From assembly GCA_963681505.1 (NCBI GenBank), contig OY811990.1:1423350-1487349 (forward strand): a stretch of DNA of 64,000 nucleotides, in the 5' to 3' direction. The translations under genes were made by a program, and so were the position numbers. The notes below the pieces were generated by a model that was not told the origin of the DNA, searched no databases, and saw only the letters and a list, made by a program, of their open reading frames with translations. Source of the stretch: Eunapius fragilis. Lineage: Eukaryota; Porifera; Demospongiae; Spongillida; Spongillidae. Numbering within the stretch: the first letter of the stretch is position 1; each line of letters starts with the position of its first letter. Of the stretch, positions 20,332 through 32,689 are shown one piece after another.

Positions 20332-21307
20332 CTGCCCAGGGTATAGACCATGCCCAGATGACATAAATGACTAGCGGCTAGAGATATTTAACCCAGGGTA
20401 CAGACCAACCCAAAATTCAAATAATCAATCTGTAATTTTGCACTGTAGGGACAGTATGACTCTCAAAGTCCATGTTTTTGTACTGTGCTTCCTCTTTTGT
20501 AAAAACTAAAGTTGTTGCATCCTTGTGATTAAGTCAACAATTTTAGTATCAATACCATGCAGCTATTAGTGAGTCTCTAACTCCCTATCACAACTCTCCC
20601 TCACCATCCTATAGCCCTCTACATGTACATGTCTCTCCCTCCCCACTTATCCCTATGGACATCCAGCTCCAGGGATCGAGTGTGTGTAGAGGGTGGGTAT
20701 GTACAAGAGTGTGAATGAGTGTGGATGTGTGAATGAGTGTGGGTGTGTTCAAAGAGGGTGTGTGTAGTGAAGGTGTGTGTAGAAAGGGTGCAGAGGATGT
20801 GTGCATAGTGACAGAATGTACAGTGGGTGTGTGACAAGGGAGTACATGTATGTGTACAAGGGGGGCGTGAATTAGATGGAGAGAGAGAGTGGGTATCATC
20901 ACACCCGCCTAAATCTGAACTGATATACTGGTTACCAAGTTTGCCTCAAAATGGCTGGCTGAAGACTAATAGGGAATGTAAGTTAACCTTATCAGTCATT
21001 AAACACAACCTCAGGGCCATAAACTCTCAACCCTGCACATGTATGTGTGGGTGCCCATTGAAAAGGGCATAATGGATAATGAATGATCTATTAAGTGAGG
21101 AGAGGGTAAATGAAATGGCACATATGCCAATAATACAACATCAATAGATGGCATGGGCACACATACACACACATACACACACGCATAGACACACACACAC
21201 ATATGAAATGCATCCAGTGTCATCATGTGTGAAGGGTGCTGTGTTTGGGAGGGGTGCTGTGTGTGAGAGGTGTGCTTTGTGTGGGAAGTGTACACATTAA
21301 TGTCAAA
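20332..21307. other. No gene; TG-rich
   Basis: Includes degenerate GTGTGAATGAGTGTGG words (20690-20840) and a short CA tract (21155-21200). No ORF has splice or homology support. Confidence 0.5.
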
Positions 21308-21601
21308 TGTCTAAGGTCCTGGGCTTGCTCCGAGGTGCATATACATGTATGTACATCGCAAGGTACGCAAAGCGAGTTTTTTTTTTGGCATTATAGTGAA
21401 GTTTGACAGCTTTACCACATTGCATAAGAGCAGCAAAAGGTATTAGGCCTTCAGAGCAGCTTCGGCCCAAACAGATAAGGTCTTATGCAATGTGGTAAAG
21501 CTGTCAAACTTCACTATAATGCCAAAAAAAAACTCGCTTTGCGTACCTTGCGATGTACATACATGTATATGCACCTCGGAACAAGCCCAGGACCTTAGAC
21601 A
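21308..21601. mobile_element. Foldback element, about 121-bp arms
   Basis: Left arm 21308-21429 and right arm 21481-21601 are reverse complements with one substitution (CTTGCTCC against CTTGTTCC) and a one-base T-run difference. The loop is 51 nt. Tips are TGTCTAAGGTCC. No coding capacity. Confidence 0.92.
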
Positions 21602-22289
21602 ATATAAATAACACATACACACACATCCCACAGCCCTATGCGGCCATACATTTTGTGGACAAAAGACATACCATAGAAGTATTGAAAAAGTGGCGTAATG
21701 CCTTAGCAACCACCCTTGACAACCGACAACATTATAAACTTTGCACTACGTGTTAACAAGTTGAACTTGTCGCCATTTAAAGGCCATACATGGAATGAAG
21801 TACCTTTGTTCTATTAGTAGCCAATGTCACATGGACTAATATTCTAACATGTACGTACTGGTATGGTCATGTCATATTTATATAAAGGTATATATCCACG
21901 ATTTTGTTACTTTGTTTGGCGGTGGAATTGCTTTCACAATCTGGGGTGCAATGGATAGCCTGTGCTCTTGAACAATAAGAGTGGGGTGTGGACCTTCTTG
22001 TAGATACATTGATACGCTCTCTGTGTGGGCATGGATAGTCAGGATAGACTCTACCCCCTGTTAACCTAGGACACCAAAGCCTGCACCCATCCACCTTGCC
22101 CATTGTTTTAGATAAGATCAAGCAGCCTCATGTGTTAGACAACCCTACACTTCTCAGGTGTGCCTACCCATATGTTATGGGAAGGAAGTGACTACTATTG
22201 TGACCCCAATCCATTGGTCCCTCCAGCTGTTCCTGTTCTCAGCATTTTAAGTGGAAATGGACCAGGGACATTTTTAACTTAATGGGTAT
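21602..22289. other. No gene recognised
   Basis: Unique sequence with short ORFs only. No motif found. Confidence 0.4.
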
Positions 22290-22299
22290 AAATGTGAAG

Positions 22300-22568
22300 C
22301 CATCTCCCCTTTCCTCCCTCTTTTGCCCTCCTCTCCTCCCTCCTCCCTCCCCTCTCCTCTCTCCCCTCTTGCCCTCCTCTCCCTCCCCTCTCCCTCCTCC
22401 TCCCTCCCTCACCACCCCTCCCCCTTCCTCCTTTTCGTCTCCTGCTCCTTTTTCTCCCTCTCCTCCCCTCTTCTTCCCTCCCCCACTCCTCCTCACTCTC
22501 CTCCCCCTCTCCTCTCCTCTCCTTCCTACAACTCCCTCTCTCTCTCCTTCTCCCCCATTCTCCCTTGA
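22300..22568. repeat. Polypyrimidine tract, about 270 bp
   Basis: Almost pure C/T on the plus strand (CCTCTCC, CTCCCT words), with only scattered A and G. The Pro/Ser ORFs on one strand and Arg/Gly/Glu ORFs on the other are composition artefacts. Confidence 0.95.
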
Positions 22569-23879
22569 TGTTACACTTTCCCTTCAATCTATTTACTGCA
22601 CTACACTAATGCCAGTCTGTTGGTTCTCATTGTTTACACTTATAACTACATTGTCAAAGTACTGCTCAGACACGTCACAAGCACCTACAGTGGGTGCCAT
22701 CAGGGGGTGTATACTTATGGTAACTCGGAACATTGATAGACTGCCCTCCTTATCTTCCCTGTAGCTACCAAAAGGCTTCCATAGACTATGCAACATTTCT
22801 GGAGCTGGTCTCTGTGGTGGGCACTGTGTGTAATTCTGTGTATTGTATCTGTGGTATTGTGCGTAGTTGACGATGCGGCATACCATCCGTCTTGAGAATT
22901 TGTCTGTGCTTGGTAAGCTACCCCTCTCCCTTACGATATCCATATATAAATTGGCTGTGTGTGATATGAAGAGTGCGCATAATAGTATAGTCTCTACTAT
23001 GATGATACACCAGCTAAATGGGAGGGATCAACGGGTATAAAATGAACAAGGCGCATCTAGCTGCAATTGGTTTACGGTATTGTCTAATTATGGACCCTTT
23101 TGTCCACCCGCAAAGGGCTATGATCCACAAAAACACACACGCTGATCTATTAATTAGCAAAAGGCAACCCCAAGTAAGCAGAGGTCATTGGACCAGTACA
23201 AACCACTGAGAGGGGGATCATGGTAAGGGAGCACACATACCTCTCCACTTTCCTGCAGTACAAATTAGTAACAGAATAGTACAGAAAATGTTCAATGACT
23301 TATCTGTGCCCATACCCCCCCACTTCCCTTGTAGTGTGAAAGGGTTGGGTTGAGGAGAAGGTTGGTATGTGTAGGGAAAGGGGTGGAAAAGGGTGGTGGG
23401 TATGGATCAGAAGTGTTACCAGGGAGAAGGGTGGCATGGATTGAAACTGTATCAAGGCATCATAATAAGAATGGATCCCCTTTCGTACAATGCACATCAC
23501 ATCAGCATAATGTCCGAATTGTACACCCCACCTACATATATGAACGCTGTACCCTGCATAGGCATTTGGGTTACTTACAGAATGAAGATGAGGACAGGGA
23601 ATACATTTTGTAGTGCTACACATGTATCTCGAGATTTCCAATAGTCACATTCAGGGTGCTGTTTTGGACAAGCAGGTTTGGCTAAGTACTGCCTGGTAGA
23701 CAGCATATATGTACAAGTAAATGATCAAACTCACCACCCCAGTGTCCTTCCATTGTCCCACATGTAAGTAAAAACGTACAATGTAAAGTAGTAAATGTAA
23801 GTAGACCAATGTAAGGCGAATGTGGAAATGTACTCCGTGTGTGTATGTAAAAGCCAACGTGACAAAATTACTACCTTAC
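22569..23879. other. No recognised gene; possible minus exons
   Basis: A 116-codon minus ORF (22593-22943, starting M-D-I-V-R-E-R-G-S-L-P-S) contains a possible acceptor GTAGCTACAG near 22760 but no recognisable domain. 23300-23640 has overlapping ORFs on both strands, none convincing. Confidence 0.35.
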
Positions 23880-24093
23880 CCCATTTTAAAATCCAGATTG
23901 TTCCTCTGCTTTCGCGGTCTGTCCAGACTGAAACAGTGCTTTCATGCAGGTAGCGCACCAGCTCAAGCACCTGCTTACTAGTAGAGACATAGTTGAAGCA
24001 CCATATGCAGATAGCGGCTTCGCTGTGACACATGATACACATCACATAAACATATAGATCGACACAATATGCCTGCTCGTTTACCGCTTCCAT
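23880..24093 (-). CDS. Unidentified Cys-rich first exon
   Basis: An ATG opens 71 codons with M-C-I-M-C-H-S-E-A-A-I-C-I-W-C (Cx2Cx6Cx2C, zinc-finger-like) and L-V-R-Y-L-H-E-S, ending in phase 1 at a consensus donor GG/GTAAGG (23874-23879). It could be the N-terminus of a minus-strand gene running toward 15137, because transposon proteins of early animals often begin with such fingers. The intervening exons were not identified, so the connection is speculative. Confidence 0.4.
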
Positions 24094-24259
24094 ACAGAGA
24101 ATGTCTACATATGTAGCGCGAACCGAGTCACCATCGATATGTGCTACGGCTACGTCCGCTCCCTCGTTTAATAGTAACTGTTAATTAGAGTTCCGCTAGA
24201 TCCTCTCCGACCAGCTCCATCTTAAATACAAGGGAATATTAAAATCCAGACCTACTAGT

Positions 24260-24544
24260 ACAAGTGATAAAAACATTCTCTATGCGAGAAGGTTGGTGGT
24301 ATATAGGAATCAAAGGCGGTGGTGGTGTAAAAAGCAAGGGAACAAGGATTGTGATTGAAAAGGAAAAATGAAATAGACCTATATTAGCACACACAGTTAA
24401 ACATGACGACATGCTGCTAATATAGGTCTATTTCATTTTTCCTTTTCAATCACAATCCTTGTTCCCTTGCTTTTTACACCACCACCGCCTTTGATTCCTA
24501 TATACCACCAACCTTCTCGCATAGAGAATGTTTTTATCACTTGT
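24260..24544. mobile_element. Foldback element family FB1, 130-bp perfect arms
   Basis: 24260-24389 and 24415-24544 are exact reverse complements (130 bp) around a 25-nt loop. Tips are ACAAGTGATAAAAACATTC. A diverged relative with its own perfect 134-bp arms lies at 56222-56518. The short ORF on the minus strand is an arm translation, not a gene. Confidence 0.95.
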
Positions 24545-24733
24545 TTCCTACATTTTTTGGTAGATTTAGTATTGTATTTAGTTCTTGAAAAGTAACCATG
24601 TAGCAAGAATGTCAAATGACAGTTTTATTTTAGAATCTCGTGGCCATGCAATTTTTTGAGGTGTGGGTGTACCATTAAAACACACAGTATTACTATTTAA
24701 ACAGTAAGTACAAGTATTTCATTTATAACCCAG
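24545..24733. other. No gene recognised
   Basis: AT-rich spacer between the foldback and the candidate exon. Confidence 0.4.
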
Positions 24734-24879
24734 GAGCATGTCATCTTGTATAGGATATACTGCTGTATATTCTGGACCAGGATATACTTCTGTATATCCA
24801 GGATATATAGCAGGTAGAGCAGGTGGAGCTAATCCTGCAGCTGGACATGGAACCACTCCTGGACCTGGACCTGAAACAG
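24734..24879 (+). CDS. Candidate Gly/Tyr/Pro-rich exon
   Basis: Acceptor TTATAACCCAG precedes an open 146-bp stretch and donor GTGATT follows. The frame reads G-Y-T-A-V-Y-S-G-P-G-Y-T-S-V-Y-P-G-Y, then A-G-R-A-G-G-A, G-P-G-P-E-T, a low-complexity pattern like extracellular or tail regions. Upstream and downstream exons are not found. Repetition of GGATATACT-CTGTATAT words could also explain the periodic translation. Confidence 0.3.
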
Positions 24880-25174
24880 GTGATTTAAACAACCATTAGT
24901 TACCCTCCACTGGCAAGTGAAGCCATATAATACATCAGACAAAGATTACATGTACCCACTGATCTCACGCTATTATCAGATAAACCACAATACGAATACG
25001 TTGTCATCAGCAACTTTGATACTATTAGATATAAATTATGCACCACAATACACATTAACATTATTACGAAATTGTTGTCAGCGAACAGCGTGCACATATT
25101 TCAAACAACAGCACGGAGAGAGATGCAATATCTTCCGCTGTAACTGTTGATATTTTAGCGATACACTTTTCATG
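24880..25174. other. No gene recognised
   Basis: Overlapping short ORFs on both strands, no support. Confidence 0.35.
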
Positions 25175-25298
25175 CTATAATTTATGTCCAGATCCAACAT
25201 TCATGGTGTAACGCACCTTCGGGGTGGTCGCTTTGATGGTCCTTTCAGTAGCGCGCTTGACACCTTGTCGTGTCTTGTATTGCACTCGTTTGGCATAT
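25175..25298 (-). CDS. Candidate basic terminal exon
   Basis: On the minus strand, acceptor CACCTACAG precedes Y-A-K-R-V-Q-Y-K-T-R-Q-G-V-K-R-A and T-T-P-K-V-R-Y-T-M-N, ending at TAG. The peptide is strongly basic and reads like coding sequence, but there is no homology or partner exon. Confidence 0.22.
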
Positions 25299-25935
25299 CT
25301 GTAGGTGTACGAGTGGCTAGTTGTTGCCGGGTTTTTTTTCTGTAAGGGCGGTGGTGTGGGGGAGACACATTCTAATTGGAGCCTCTTGCTTCACATTATC
25401 TGCTGTAGACTGTATACCGTAGTATCTGATCGCGTATGTAGTTCCACCGACAGAATTCGAAAGTTATGCTATATAAGAAGCTATAGTATAGAAATCAATT
25501 CGGTCAAAACAATTATATGCGATAGTGTCGGGTACTTACGTGTATGGTAGTTTTGGCTTTCATTTCAAGCTGCGTAACGAATGATAAGAGTTGTAGAGTA
25601 ACGCACAGGCGTCATGCAGAAAATGATACCTTGAATATTCGTCAGGAGCCTTCCTATAACGTTATCGCTGCTCCATTCCGTTTCTCAACCATTTGGCATT
25701 ATGGTTGGACATTTATACATGGAGCCGTAGGGACCCGAAAAGGCTCTTGGATTCAGTGCGTATACCTCTTCCACAGCGTGCGGGAATATTAAGAATTTGA
25801 ATCACGCCCACGACACGTGGCTATTATTGCATTTAAAAATAGCTAGCTGATGTAATTGGGTATTTTTAACCGAATACCAAATGAGGTACTATTCGCTTTA
25901 GTTAATTGCCCGAACAGTTAGGCGTCTAACAGACC
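25299..25935. other. No gene recognised
   Basis: Unique sequence with two 80-codon plus ORFs lacking any motif. Confidence 0.35.
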
Positions 25936-26296
25936 CCCGAAGATAACCTGTGGACGCATCCTGAAGCGATTGGTACACTTGGCGTGCTTTACAAACGTTC
26001 CTGTCGTGAGTTATACTCTCCGGAAGGAAGAAGAAGAAGAATAAGAAGCCGACGGAGGAGAAATTTTAGGTGGGACTGGGTACGGACGATGGGGACGAGT
26101 ATTTTTGTTCTCTAAAAGTACACCGTCTTGTGACACAAATACAACGCAGAACTGTTGTCCTTTTTTATATCGCTCGAATGCCACTAAGAGCGAAGTGACC
26201 CGATTCTTAAATGTCCCGCTAGACGTGAGTGACGTTTTTTTAATGACATTCATGATACTGTTGGATTCCTATATGGAACCTACTCGCGTAGGTTCC
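25936..26296 (-). other. Hairpin-plus-conserved-block module, copy A
   Basis: On the minus strand it begins with hairpin GGAACCTAC-GCGA-GTAGGTTCC (26296 to 26275), then ATATAGGA, then ATGAATGTCATTAAAAAAACG. The ATG opens an 80-codon ORF (M-N-V-I-K-K-T, then Q-Q-F-C-V-V-F-V-S-Q-D-G-V, E-N-K). A TTCTTCTTC tract and GTATAACTC ... ACCAATCGCTTC follow. The same order occurs at 42108 and 43266. Its role is unknown; at the other two sites it is the leader of a Helitron first exon. Confidence 0.7.
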
Positions 26297-26395
26297 GATA
26301 GGCGTACAGATAAAATATCAAATTTTCTATCGTCCAAATACATGTAATTGGATATCATCCCGTCATAGAATGGTTGTCATGACAATTTACTTGAC

Positions 26396-26595
26396 NNNNN
26401 NNNNNNNNNNNNNNNNNNNNNNNNNNNNNNNNNNNNNNNNNNNNNNNNNNNNNNNNNNNNNNNNNNNNNNNNNNNNNNNNNNNNNNNNNNNNNNNNNNNN
26501 NNNNNNNNNNNNNNNNNNNNNNNNNNNNNNNNNNNNNNNNNNNNNNNNNNNNNNNNNNNNNNNNNNNNNNNNNNNNNNNNNNNNNNNNNNNNNNN
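26396..26595. other. Assembly gap, 200 Ns
   Basis: Exactly 200 N, a conventional scaffold gap of unknown size. It sits precisely between the two copies of the 12.16-kb duplication. Confidence 0.99.
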
Positions 26596-27030
26596 CCATA
26601 TAGTACAGAGCAGTCGTTCAGGTTGGTAACTTGAGCTAGCTCGATCGATAAGTACGTTAGATCAGTGTGTGCATGTGCGCGCGCGCGCGTGTCTAGATGT
26701 ACTCAACTGTTGTAATGGTATCAATACGTTGTACTTTGCTTCTGGGTGCATGCAGCATGGTCTGTGATTACGTGTCTTAAATGCTTTTCTTCAAACCAGT
26801 GCTATAATGGAACACCGAATATAAAATGGCAGAATATACCAATATTGGCAATAAATAATGAGTGCGTGCGTAGGACAAATGGTGTTCATTCTTCTATGAA
26901 CGGAACTAAAAAAGACTATGATCCACTTGTATACATGTAAGTGTCCAGTTGCAATTCTATACGGGAATGAATGAATTTGTGTATTGTGTATGTGTGGACA
27001 CCAACATGCACTTTTGACCTATATGCATTA

Positions 27031-27128
27031 GGTCACTCCGAACTGCACTTTAGTTTCCTGTCCACCCTTCCTCGAAAATATTTAGCATGTGGTGGGGATG
27101 GAAAACTAAAGTCGACTTCGGAGTGGCC
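27031..27128. mobile_element. Tourist-like MITE, copy B
   Basis: Same element and TTA flanks as 14667-14764. Confidence 0.75.
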
Positions 27129-27498
27129 TTACACCTGCTCTGTGATATGTGTGAGCTTGTGTATGTGCTATGTGTGTGCTGTGTATATTACAAGGTTTCT
27201 AGGTGCACAATGACTAGTTTCACATGCGTGCTAGGACTTTGCCAATAGACAACAGTCCCCATCTTCCACCCCTGAATAGTAGAAATGGACTTGGGATGAA
27301 TATATATGTGTGTTCCAAATGTGGATGTTGATGTATGCATCATTTCATAGTCATGCATACACATGCATACCAGAACACTTTGCACATTAAAAGACACCTC
27401 CATAGTGTGTTCAAGTCAAACCACTGTCAAATGCAAAGCAATTAAAATCAAATAGCACGTACAATGAACAAATGATATTGGGGGGGGGGGGAGCTTCT

Positions 27499-27966
27499 TC
27501 AATCTCTTAATAAATTACTAGGAAACCTAGAAAAAAAACACAAGGTACTCCTTGAATGACCGGTGTTTGGTAGATGCACACACTTTTCACATATAGCTGA
27601 CAGTGGGACAGCTTCAAAGTTATCCACTATTTTTGCACATAGATAGCATGATCGGATGGCATCGACAACATCATCTGCCAGATGTAACACATTTTTCAAA
27701 CCGTCATTACGCAACAATGGTTTTTTCATCAGCACTACTAGTGAGCCATTGAGGTGAATAAACTTGGTGACAATACCAGCTCTAAGTTTTCCTGACTGGG
27801 AACGATACAATACAGCAGAATTATACCTTGTTTTTCCGTTTATGTCTTCTGCATCAATTGTCATTTGCTTGTGGATCACTCTTCCCACAACTGAAACAAT
27901 TGTTGTGTCCTGTACAGTGCTATGTCCCATGTAAGCATTTATTGCCTCAGCACCCTTCACTCCCAC
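27499..27966 (-). CDS. Unidentified transposase-like ORF, copy B
   Basis: Same as 15137-15604 except Asp for Asn in the V-V-(N/D)-A-I-R segment. The reading frame is equally intact. Confidence 0.45.
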   Translation of the reverse strand: MGVKGAEAINAYMGHSTVQDTTIVSVVGRVIHKQMTIDAEDINGKTRYNSAVLYRSQSGKLRAGIVTKFIHLNGSLVVLMKKPLLRNDGLKNVLHLADDVVDAIRSCYLCAKIVDNFEAVPLSAICEKCVHLPNTGHSRSTLCFFSRFPSNLLRD

Positions 27967-28211
27967 TTTCCAGATTTCATGGCACTTTTCATCACTGCTG
28001 TTATTTGAACAAAAAGGCTATAGTGGAGAACCCATGCCATCACTTGATTTCCTTGAGTGAGTTGAGAAATATTAGGCTCATGCATTTGCTACATAATATC
28101 GTGCATTATCATGCTACCTTTCCAGGTTTTGTAATCACATATGGGGCTGGGTGTTCAACTGATTTCATTTGGAATCAGTACACTTTGTAATCGATATTGT
28201 TCCATTCACAG

Positions 28212-28390
28212 TGACAATACAAGACAGATTTCAGATTCCTATTAAAGATGAAGAAAACAACTGGAAAGAGATAGTGGGCAAACTTAATTCTAAGTGCCGG
28301 AATCTAAGAGCGAAGTTTAGTCTCACCGGCAAGAACAAGGAAGCAGCCACTGATCTGGACACAGAGAACATAGATACACCAATCATATGA
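28212..28390 (+). CDS. Unidentified terminal exon, copy B
   Basis: Identical to 15850-16028, with the same acceptor and an AATAAA at 28478-28483. Confidence 0.42.
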
Positions 28391-28961
28391 TCCAGAACTG
28401 CATGCTTCCTACATGTATCTATATAAGCTGTTGCTTTGTAACTTGTCTATCATACTTTTTTTGTATATGTGCAAATCAATAAACCTTGTGACTGACTCCA
28501 TCCTCCTACAATTTATAGTACTGATCATCATCATTACAAAGCAAATATGTTATACGATATACAAAATAAAGCATCAGTAAACGTCCGTAAACTCTTCAAG
28601 AACCAATGAAATGCTTGCTGCTGAGAACAACAGAGGCTCCCTACAAAACCAAAAGTGTGACTGCATGTGTGTGAACAGAGCACATTAAGTACACACCTCT
28701 TCATTATAAACACACCTCCACACCTCTTCATTACATACACACAGCTCCCATATGAAGATGGAGGGAGCCTACATGTAAGTTGCATGTCGTGTGCTGTGCA
28801 GCAGTGTACATGTAAGCATGTAGATCGATAAAGATGGTAAGGGTGTATATGAATGTGCAGCTGTAGATATCAGGTGATGAGGAGCACATGTTCTGTGCAA
28901 TGAGTCTTCAGCTGTGTTTACATACAATGTTGGGGAATGTGTGTTACAACCAGTCCTCACA

Positions 28962-29132
28962 CCTGACCCCTCCCTACTATCACACCCCTCCCTACATCAC
29001 ACCCCTCCTTACATCACACCCCTCCCTACTATCACACCCCTTCCTACACCACACCCCTCCCTACACCACACCCCTCCCTACCATCACACCCCTCTCTACC
29101 ATCACACCCCTACCTACTATCACACACCTCCT
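28962..29132. repeat. CACACCCCTCCCTAC minisatellite, copy B
   Basis: Same array as 16600-16770. Confidence 0.9.
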
Positions 29133-29334
29133 ATTAATGTGTTCTCCAATAAGTTACATGATAACACGCTTAAGTCATTATGCCCCCCCCCCCCCCCCCC
29201 CCTCCCCCTTCCCCGACATATCACCCATGCATATACTATTCTAACCCTGTCCTGAGAGTAAACTTAGGGGGAAAACTTCACTGCAGTCTGGTGATTAGTT
29301 ACACAGAAGTCATTTGGCATTTACCCCCCCCAAA

Positions 29335-30871
29335 CATATGACCCAAGTATGCTACCTAAACATTACATAGTGTCCTAATGATGTTCCAGAGTAGGGGAAA
29401 CACTTCACTGTCTATTGTTTAAGTCAGGTGATAGAAATTTTTAGTTACTCGAAAGTCACTTACCCCCCCCTCCTCCCTCAAACATATGACCCATGCATAT
29501 TGCTATGCTACCTAAACATTACATAGTGTCCTAATGATGTTCCAGAGTAGGGGAAACACTTCACTGTCTATTGTTTAAGTCAGGTGATAGAAATTTTTAG
29601 TTACTCGAAAGTAACTTACCCCCCCCCTCCTCCCCCAAACATATGACCCATGCATATTGCTATGCTACCTAAACATTACACAGTGTCCTAATGATGTTCC
29701 AGAGTAGGGGAAAACACTTCACTGTCTATTGTTTAAGTCAGGTGATAGAAATTTTTAGTTACTCGAAAGTCACCTACCCCCCCCCCCTCCTCCTCCCCCA
29801 AACATATGACCCATGCATATTGCTATGCTACCTAAACATTGCATAGTGTCCTAATGATGTTCCAGAGTAGGGGAAAACACTTCACTGTCTATTGTTTAAG
29901 TCAGGTGATAGAAATTTTTAGTTACTCGAAAGTCACTTACCCCCCCCTCCTCCCTCAAACATATGACCCATGCATATTGCTATGCTACCTAAACATTACA
30001 TAGTGTCCTAATGATGTTCCAGAGTAGGGGAAACACTTCACTGTCTATTGTTTAAGTCAGGTGATAGAAATTTTTAGTTACTCGAAAGTAACTTACCCCC
30101 CCCCTCCTCCCCCAAACATATGACCCATGCATATTGCTATGCTACCTAAACATTACACAGTGTCCTAATGATGTTCCAGAGTAGGGGAAAACACTTCACT
30201 GTCTATTGTTTAAGTCAGGTGATAGAAATTTTTAGTTACTCGAAAGTCACCTACCCCCCCCCCCCCCCTCCTCCTCCCCAAACATATGACCCATGCATAT
30301 TGCTATGCTACCTAAACATTGCATAGTGTCCTAATGATGTTCCAGAGTAGGGGAAAACACTTCACTGTCTATTGTTTAAGTCAGGTGATAGAAATTTTTA
30401 GTTACTCGAAAGTAACTTACCCCCCCCCCCTCCTCCCCCAAACATATGACCCATGCATATTGCTATGCTACCTAAACATTACATAGTGTTCTAATGATGT
30501 TCCAGAGTAGGGGAAACACTTCACTGTCTATTGTTTAAGTCAGGTGATAGAAATTTTTAGTTACTCGAAAGTCACTTACCCCCCCCCCCTCCTCCCCCAA
30601 ACATATGACCCATGCATATTGCTATGCTACCTAAACATTACATAGTGTCCTAATGATGTCCCAGAGTAGGGAAAACACTTCACTGTCTATTGTTTAAGTC
30701 AGGTGATAGAAATTTTTAGTTACTCAAAAGTAACTTACCCCCCCCTCCTCCCCCAAACATATGACCCATGCATATTGCTATGCTACCTAAACATTACAGT
30801 GTCCTAATGATGTTCCAGAGTAGGGGAAAACACTTCACTGTCTATTGTTTGAGTCAGGTGATAGTTACACA
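29335..30871. repeat. 157-bp tandem array, copy B
   Basis: Same unit order and variants as 16973-18510. C-tract lengths are nearly unchanged, as expected if both copies derive from one molecule or allele. Confidence 0.95.
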
Positions 30872-31305
30872 AGTCATTTGGCATTCCCCTCCCCTTCCCC
30901 AAACACACCTACTACAAAAATTTTAGTATCAATACCATGCAGCTATTAGTGAGTCCCTAACTCCCGATCACAACTCTCCCAACAACAGAGTCACTGAAAA
31001 GACCTGCCTGTGTAACGTAGCTCATGCCTCTACAACACTGTAATTTGTCAGTAGGTGTGCCTTTTTAAGATATCAATAACAACTTTAATCAATAACCATA
31101 CAACTGTATAAAAAAGTGTGTTAACAAGGCAATAAGAATGGAGCCACAGTTTCACAATGAAAATGTTCATATAATGACAGCTGCACAGGATTTCTCATTT
31201 TCTCATTGCCATAATCTATTGAATGAGAAGAAGAGGGTTAATGAAATGGCCCGGCATATAACATGCACATTGTCAATGGGTTGGTTCCCAGTGGCAGGGC
31301 AACAT

Positions 31306-31306
31306 G

Positions 31307-31374
<68 letters not shown>

Positions 31375-31401
31375 ACACATACATACACACACACACACAA
31401 C
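31306..31401. repeat. (CA)n microsatellite, copy B
   Basis: Matches 18945-19040. Confidence 0.95.
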
Positions 31402-31945
31402 CCCAAGTAGGTCCAGTACAAACCAATGTGCAATGTCAAGCTGGAGTGATTATGGGGGACATGCACACATCTGCATGTCTGCATTGCCACCGTATCCCCC
31501 CTGGGCTTACAAGAGCACAGGGAATACTGTTATACATCAGATGTATTTAAAGGTGTGGTATGGGGACAAACTCATGGGCGTGTCTATAGCGGGGTGGGGG
31601 GGGGGGGGGGGGGGTGGGAGAAAGAGCTTAGTCCCATCCCCCGCCTCCCCTCTTAGGGCATCCACCATCTGAAGAGAGTGCAGGTGTCAGTACAATATTT
31701 GGGTGGTCACAATAAGCTTCTCTAGCAAGCTTTGCTAGCAAGCTATACATGTAATAAAAAATAGAGACCTCACAAATCCACAATCAGATAAAGGTACATA
31801 TAGGCAGCTGGAACAAACAAATACACAACCACATATGTACATAGGCTTTGAATATTAACAAACAGTAGTTCCTTCTCACACTCAGGGCTCTTTGGTAGAT
31901 CTGGCTTGACCCTTTGCACTATTGGAACACAACTGACAAAAAAAA

Positions 31946-32101
31946 CCCTGTGGGTGTGGTGAGGAGTGTGTGGATTGTCGGCTATGTTCCTTAACCCCTC
32001 ACACTCCTGGAAAATACACCACACCCACAGGGGTCTTTTATTAGGCTATGTTACATAACCCCTCACACCTTAACCAGAAAGTTCACCGCACCCACAGGGG
32101 T
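31946..32101. mobile_element. Small foldback with duplicated right end, copy B
   Basis: Matches 19588-19743. Confidence 0.6.
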
Positions 32102-32170
32102 CTTTTTAGTCAGATATACTAAAGAGATTCTCCTAATATACATCCCAGGAAAAAGAGCCCACACACACAC

Positions 32171-32360
32171 CAGGGATTTACCGCTTCCACCCCCTACCCA
32201 CCCCCTGGTTTGCCACTAATTTGACTAACCCACCCCCTGGTTTACATGCTAAAACTCCATGGCATACCATGTAACAGTGCAGAGGGAAGACTTTCACCCC
32301 CCTATATTTTTATGTATTCCAAAACCCACCCCCTGTTGCAAACTTGGCGGTAAATCCCTG
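32171..32360. mobile_element. CAGGGATTTACCGC MITE, copy B
   Basis: Same 190-bp element as 19813-20002, with the same CA flanks. Confidence 0.8.
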
Positions 32361-32362
32361 CA

Positions 32363-32421
<59 letters not shown>

Positions 32422-32422
32422 G

Positions 32423-32461
<39 letters not shown>

Positions 32462-32628
32462 ACAAACACACACACATGCACATATATTCATGCCCAGGGT
32501 ACAGACCATACCCAGATGAAACAACTGACTAGTGTTTAGAGATATGTAACTCTTTCTTGCATAGGGCTCAGACCAACCCAACCGTTGGAGAGATTCTCCT
32601 AATATACACACACACACATATATATATA

Positions 32629-32687
<59 letters not shown>

Positions 32688-32689
32688 TC
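32363..32689. repeat. (CA)n tracts, copy B
   Basis: Matches 20005-20331. Confidence 0.8.

Larger units (their letters stand above)
14232..26395. repeat. Direct duplication, copy A (12.16 kb)
   Basis: Matches 26596-38753 almost base for base, at an offset of 12364 at the left end and 12358 at the right. Visible differences are one-base indels near 14545, 14586 and 14930, one T/C difference near 15303, and length changes in homopolymers such as the G run at about 19231. The match ends exactly at the N gap. Confidence 0.97.

Noticed and set aside
18902-20364. His-Thr and Cys-Val dipeptide ORFs
   Set aside because: Pure CA/GT microsatellite translations.
22239-22764. Pro/Ser-rich plus ORF and Arg/Gly/Glu-rich minus ORFs
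   Set aside because: Composition artefact of the 270-bp polypyrimidine tract.
26370-26603. ORF consisting of unknown residues
   Set aside because: Translation of the N gap.
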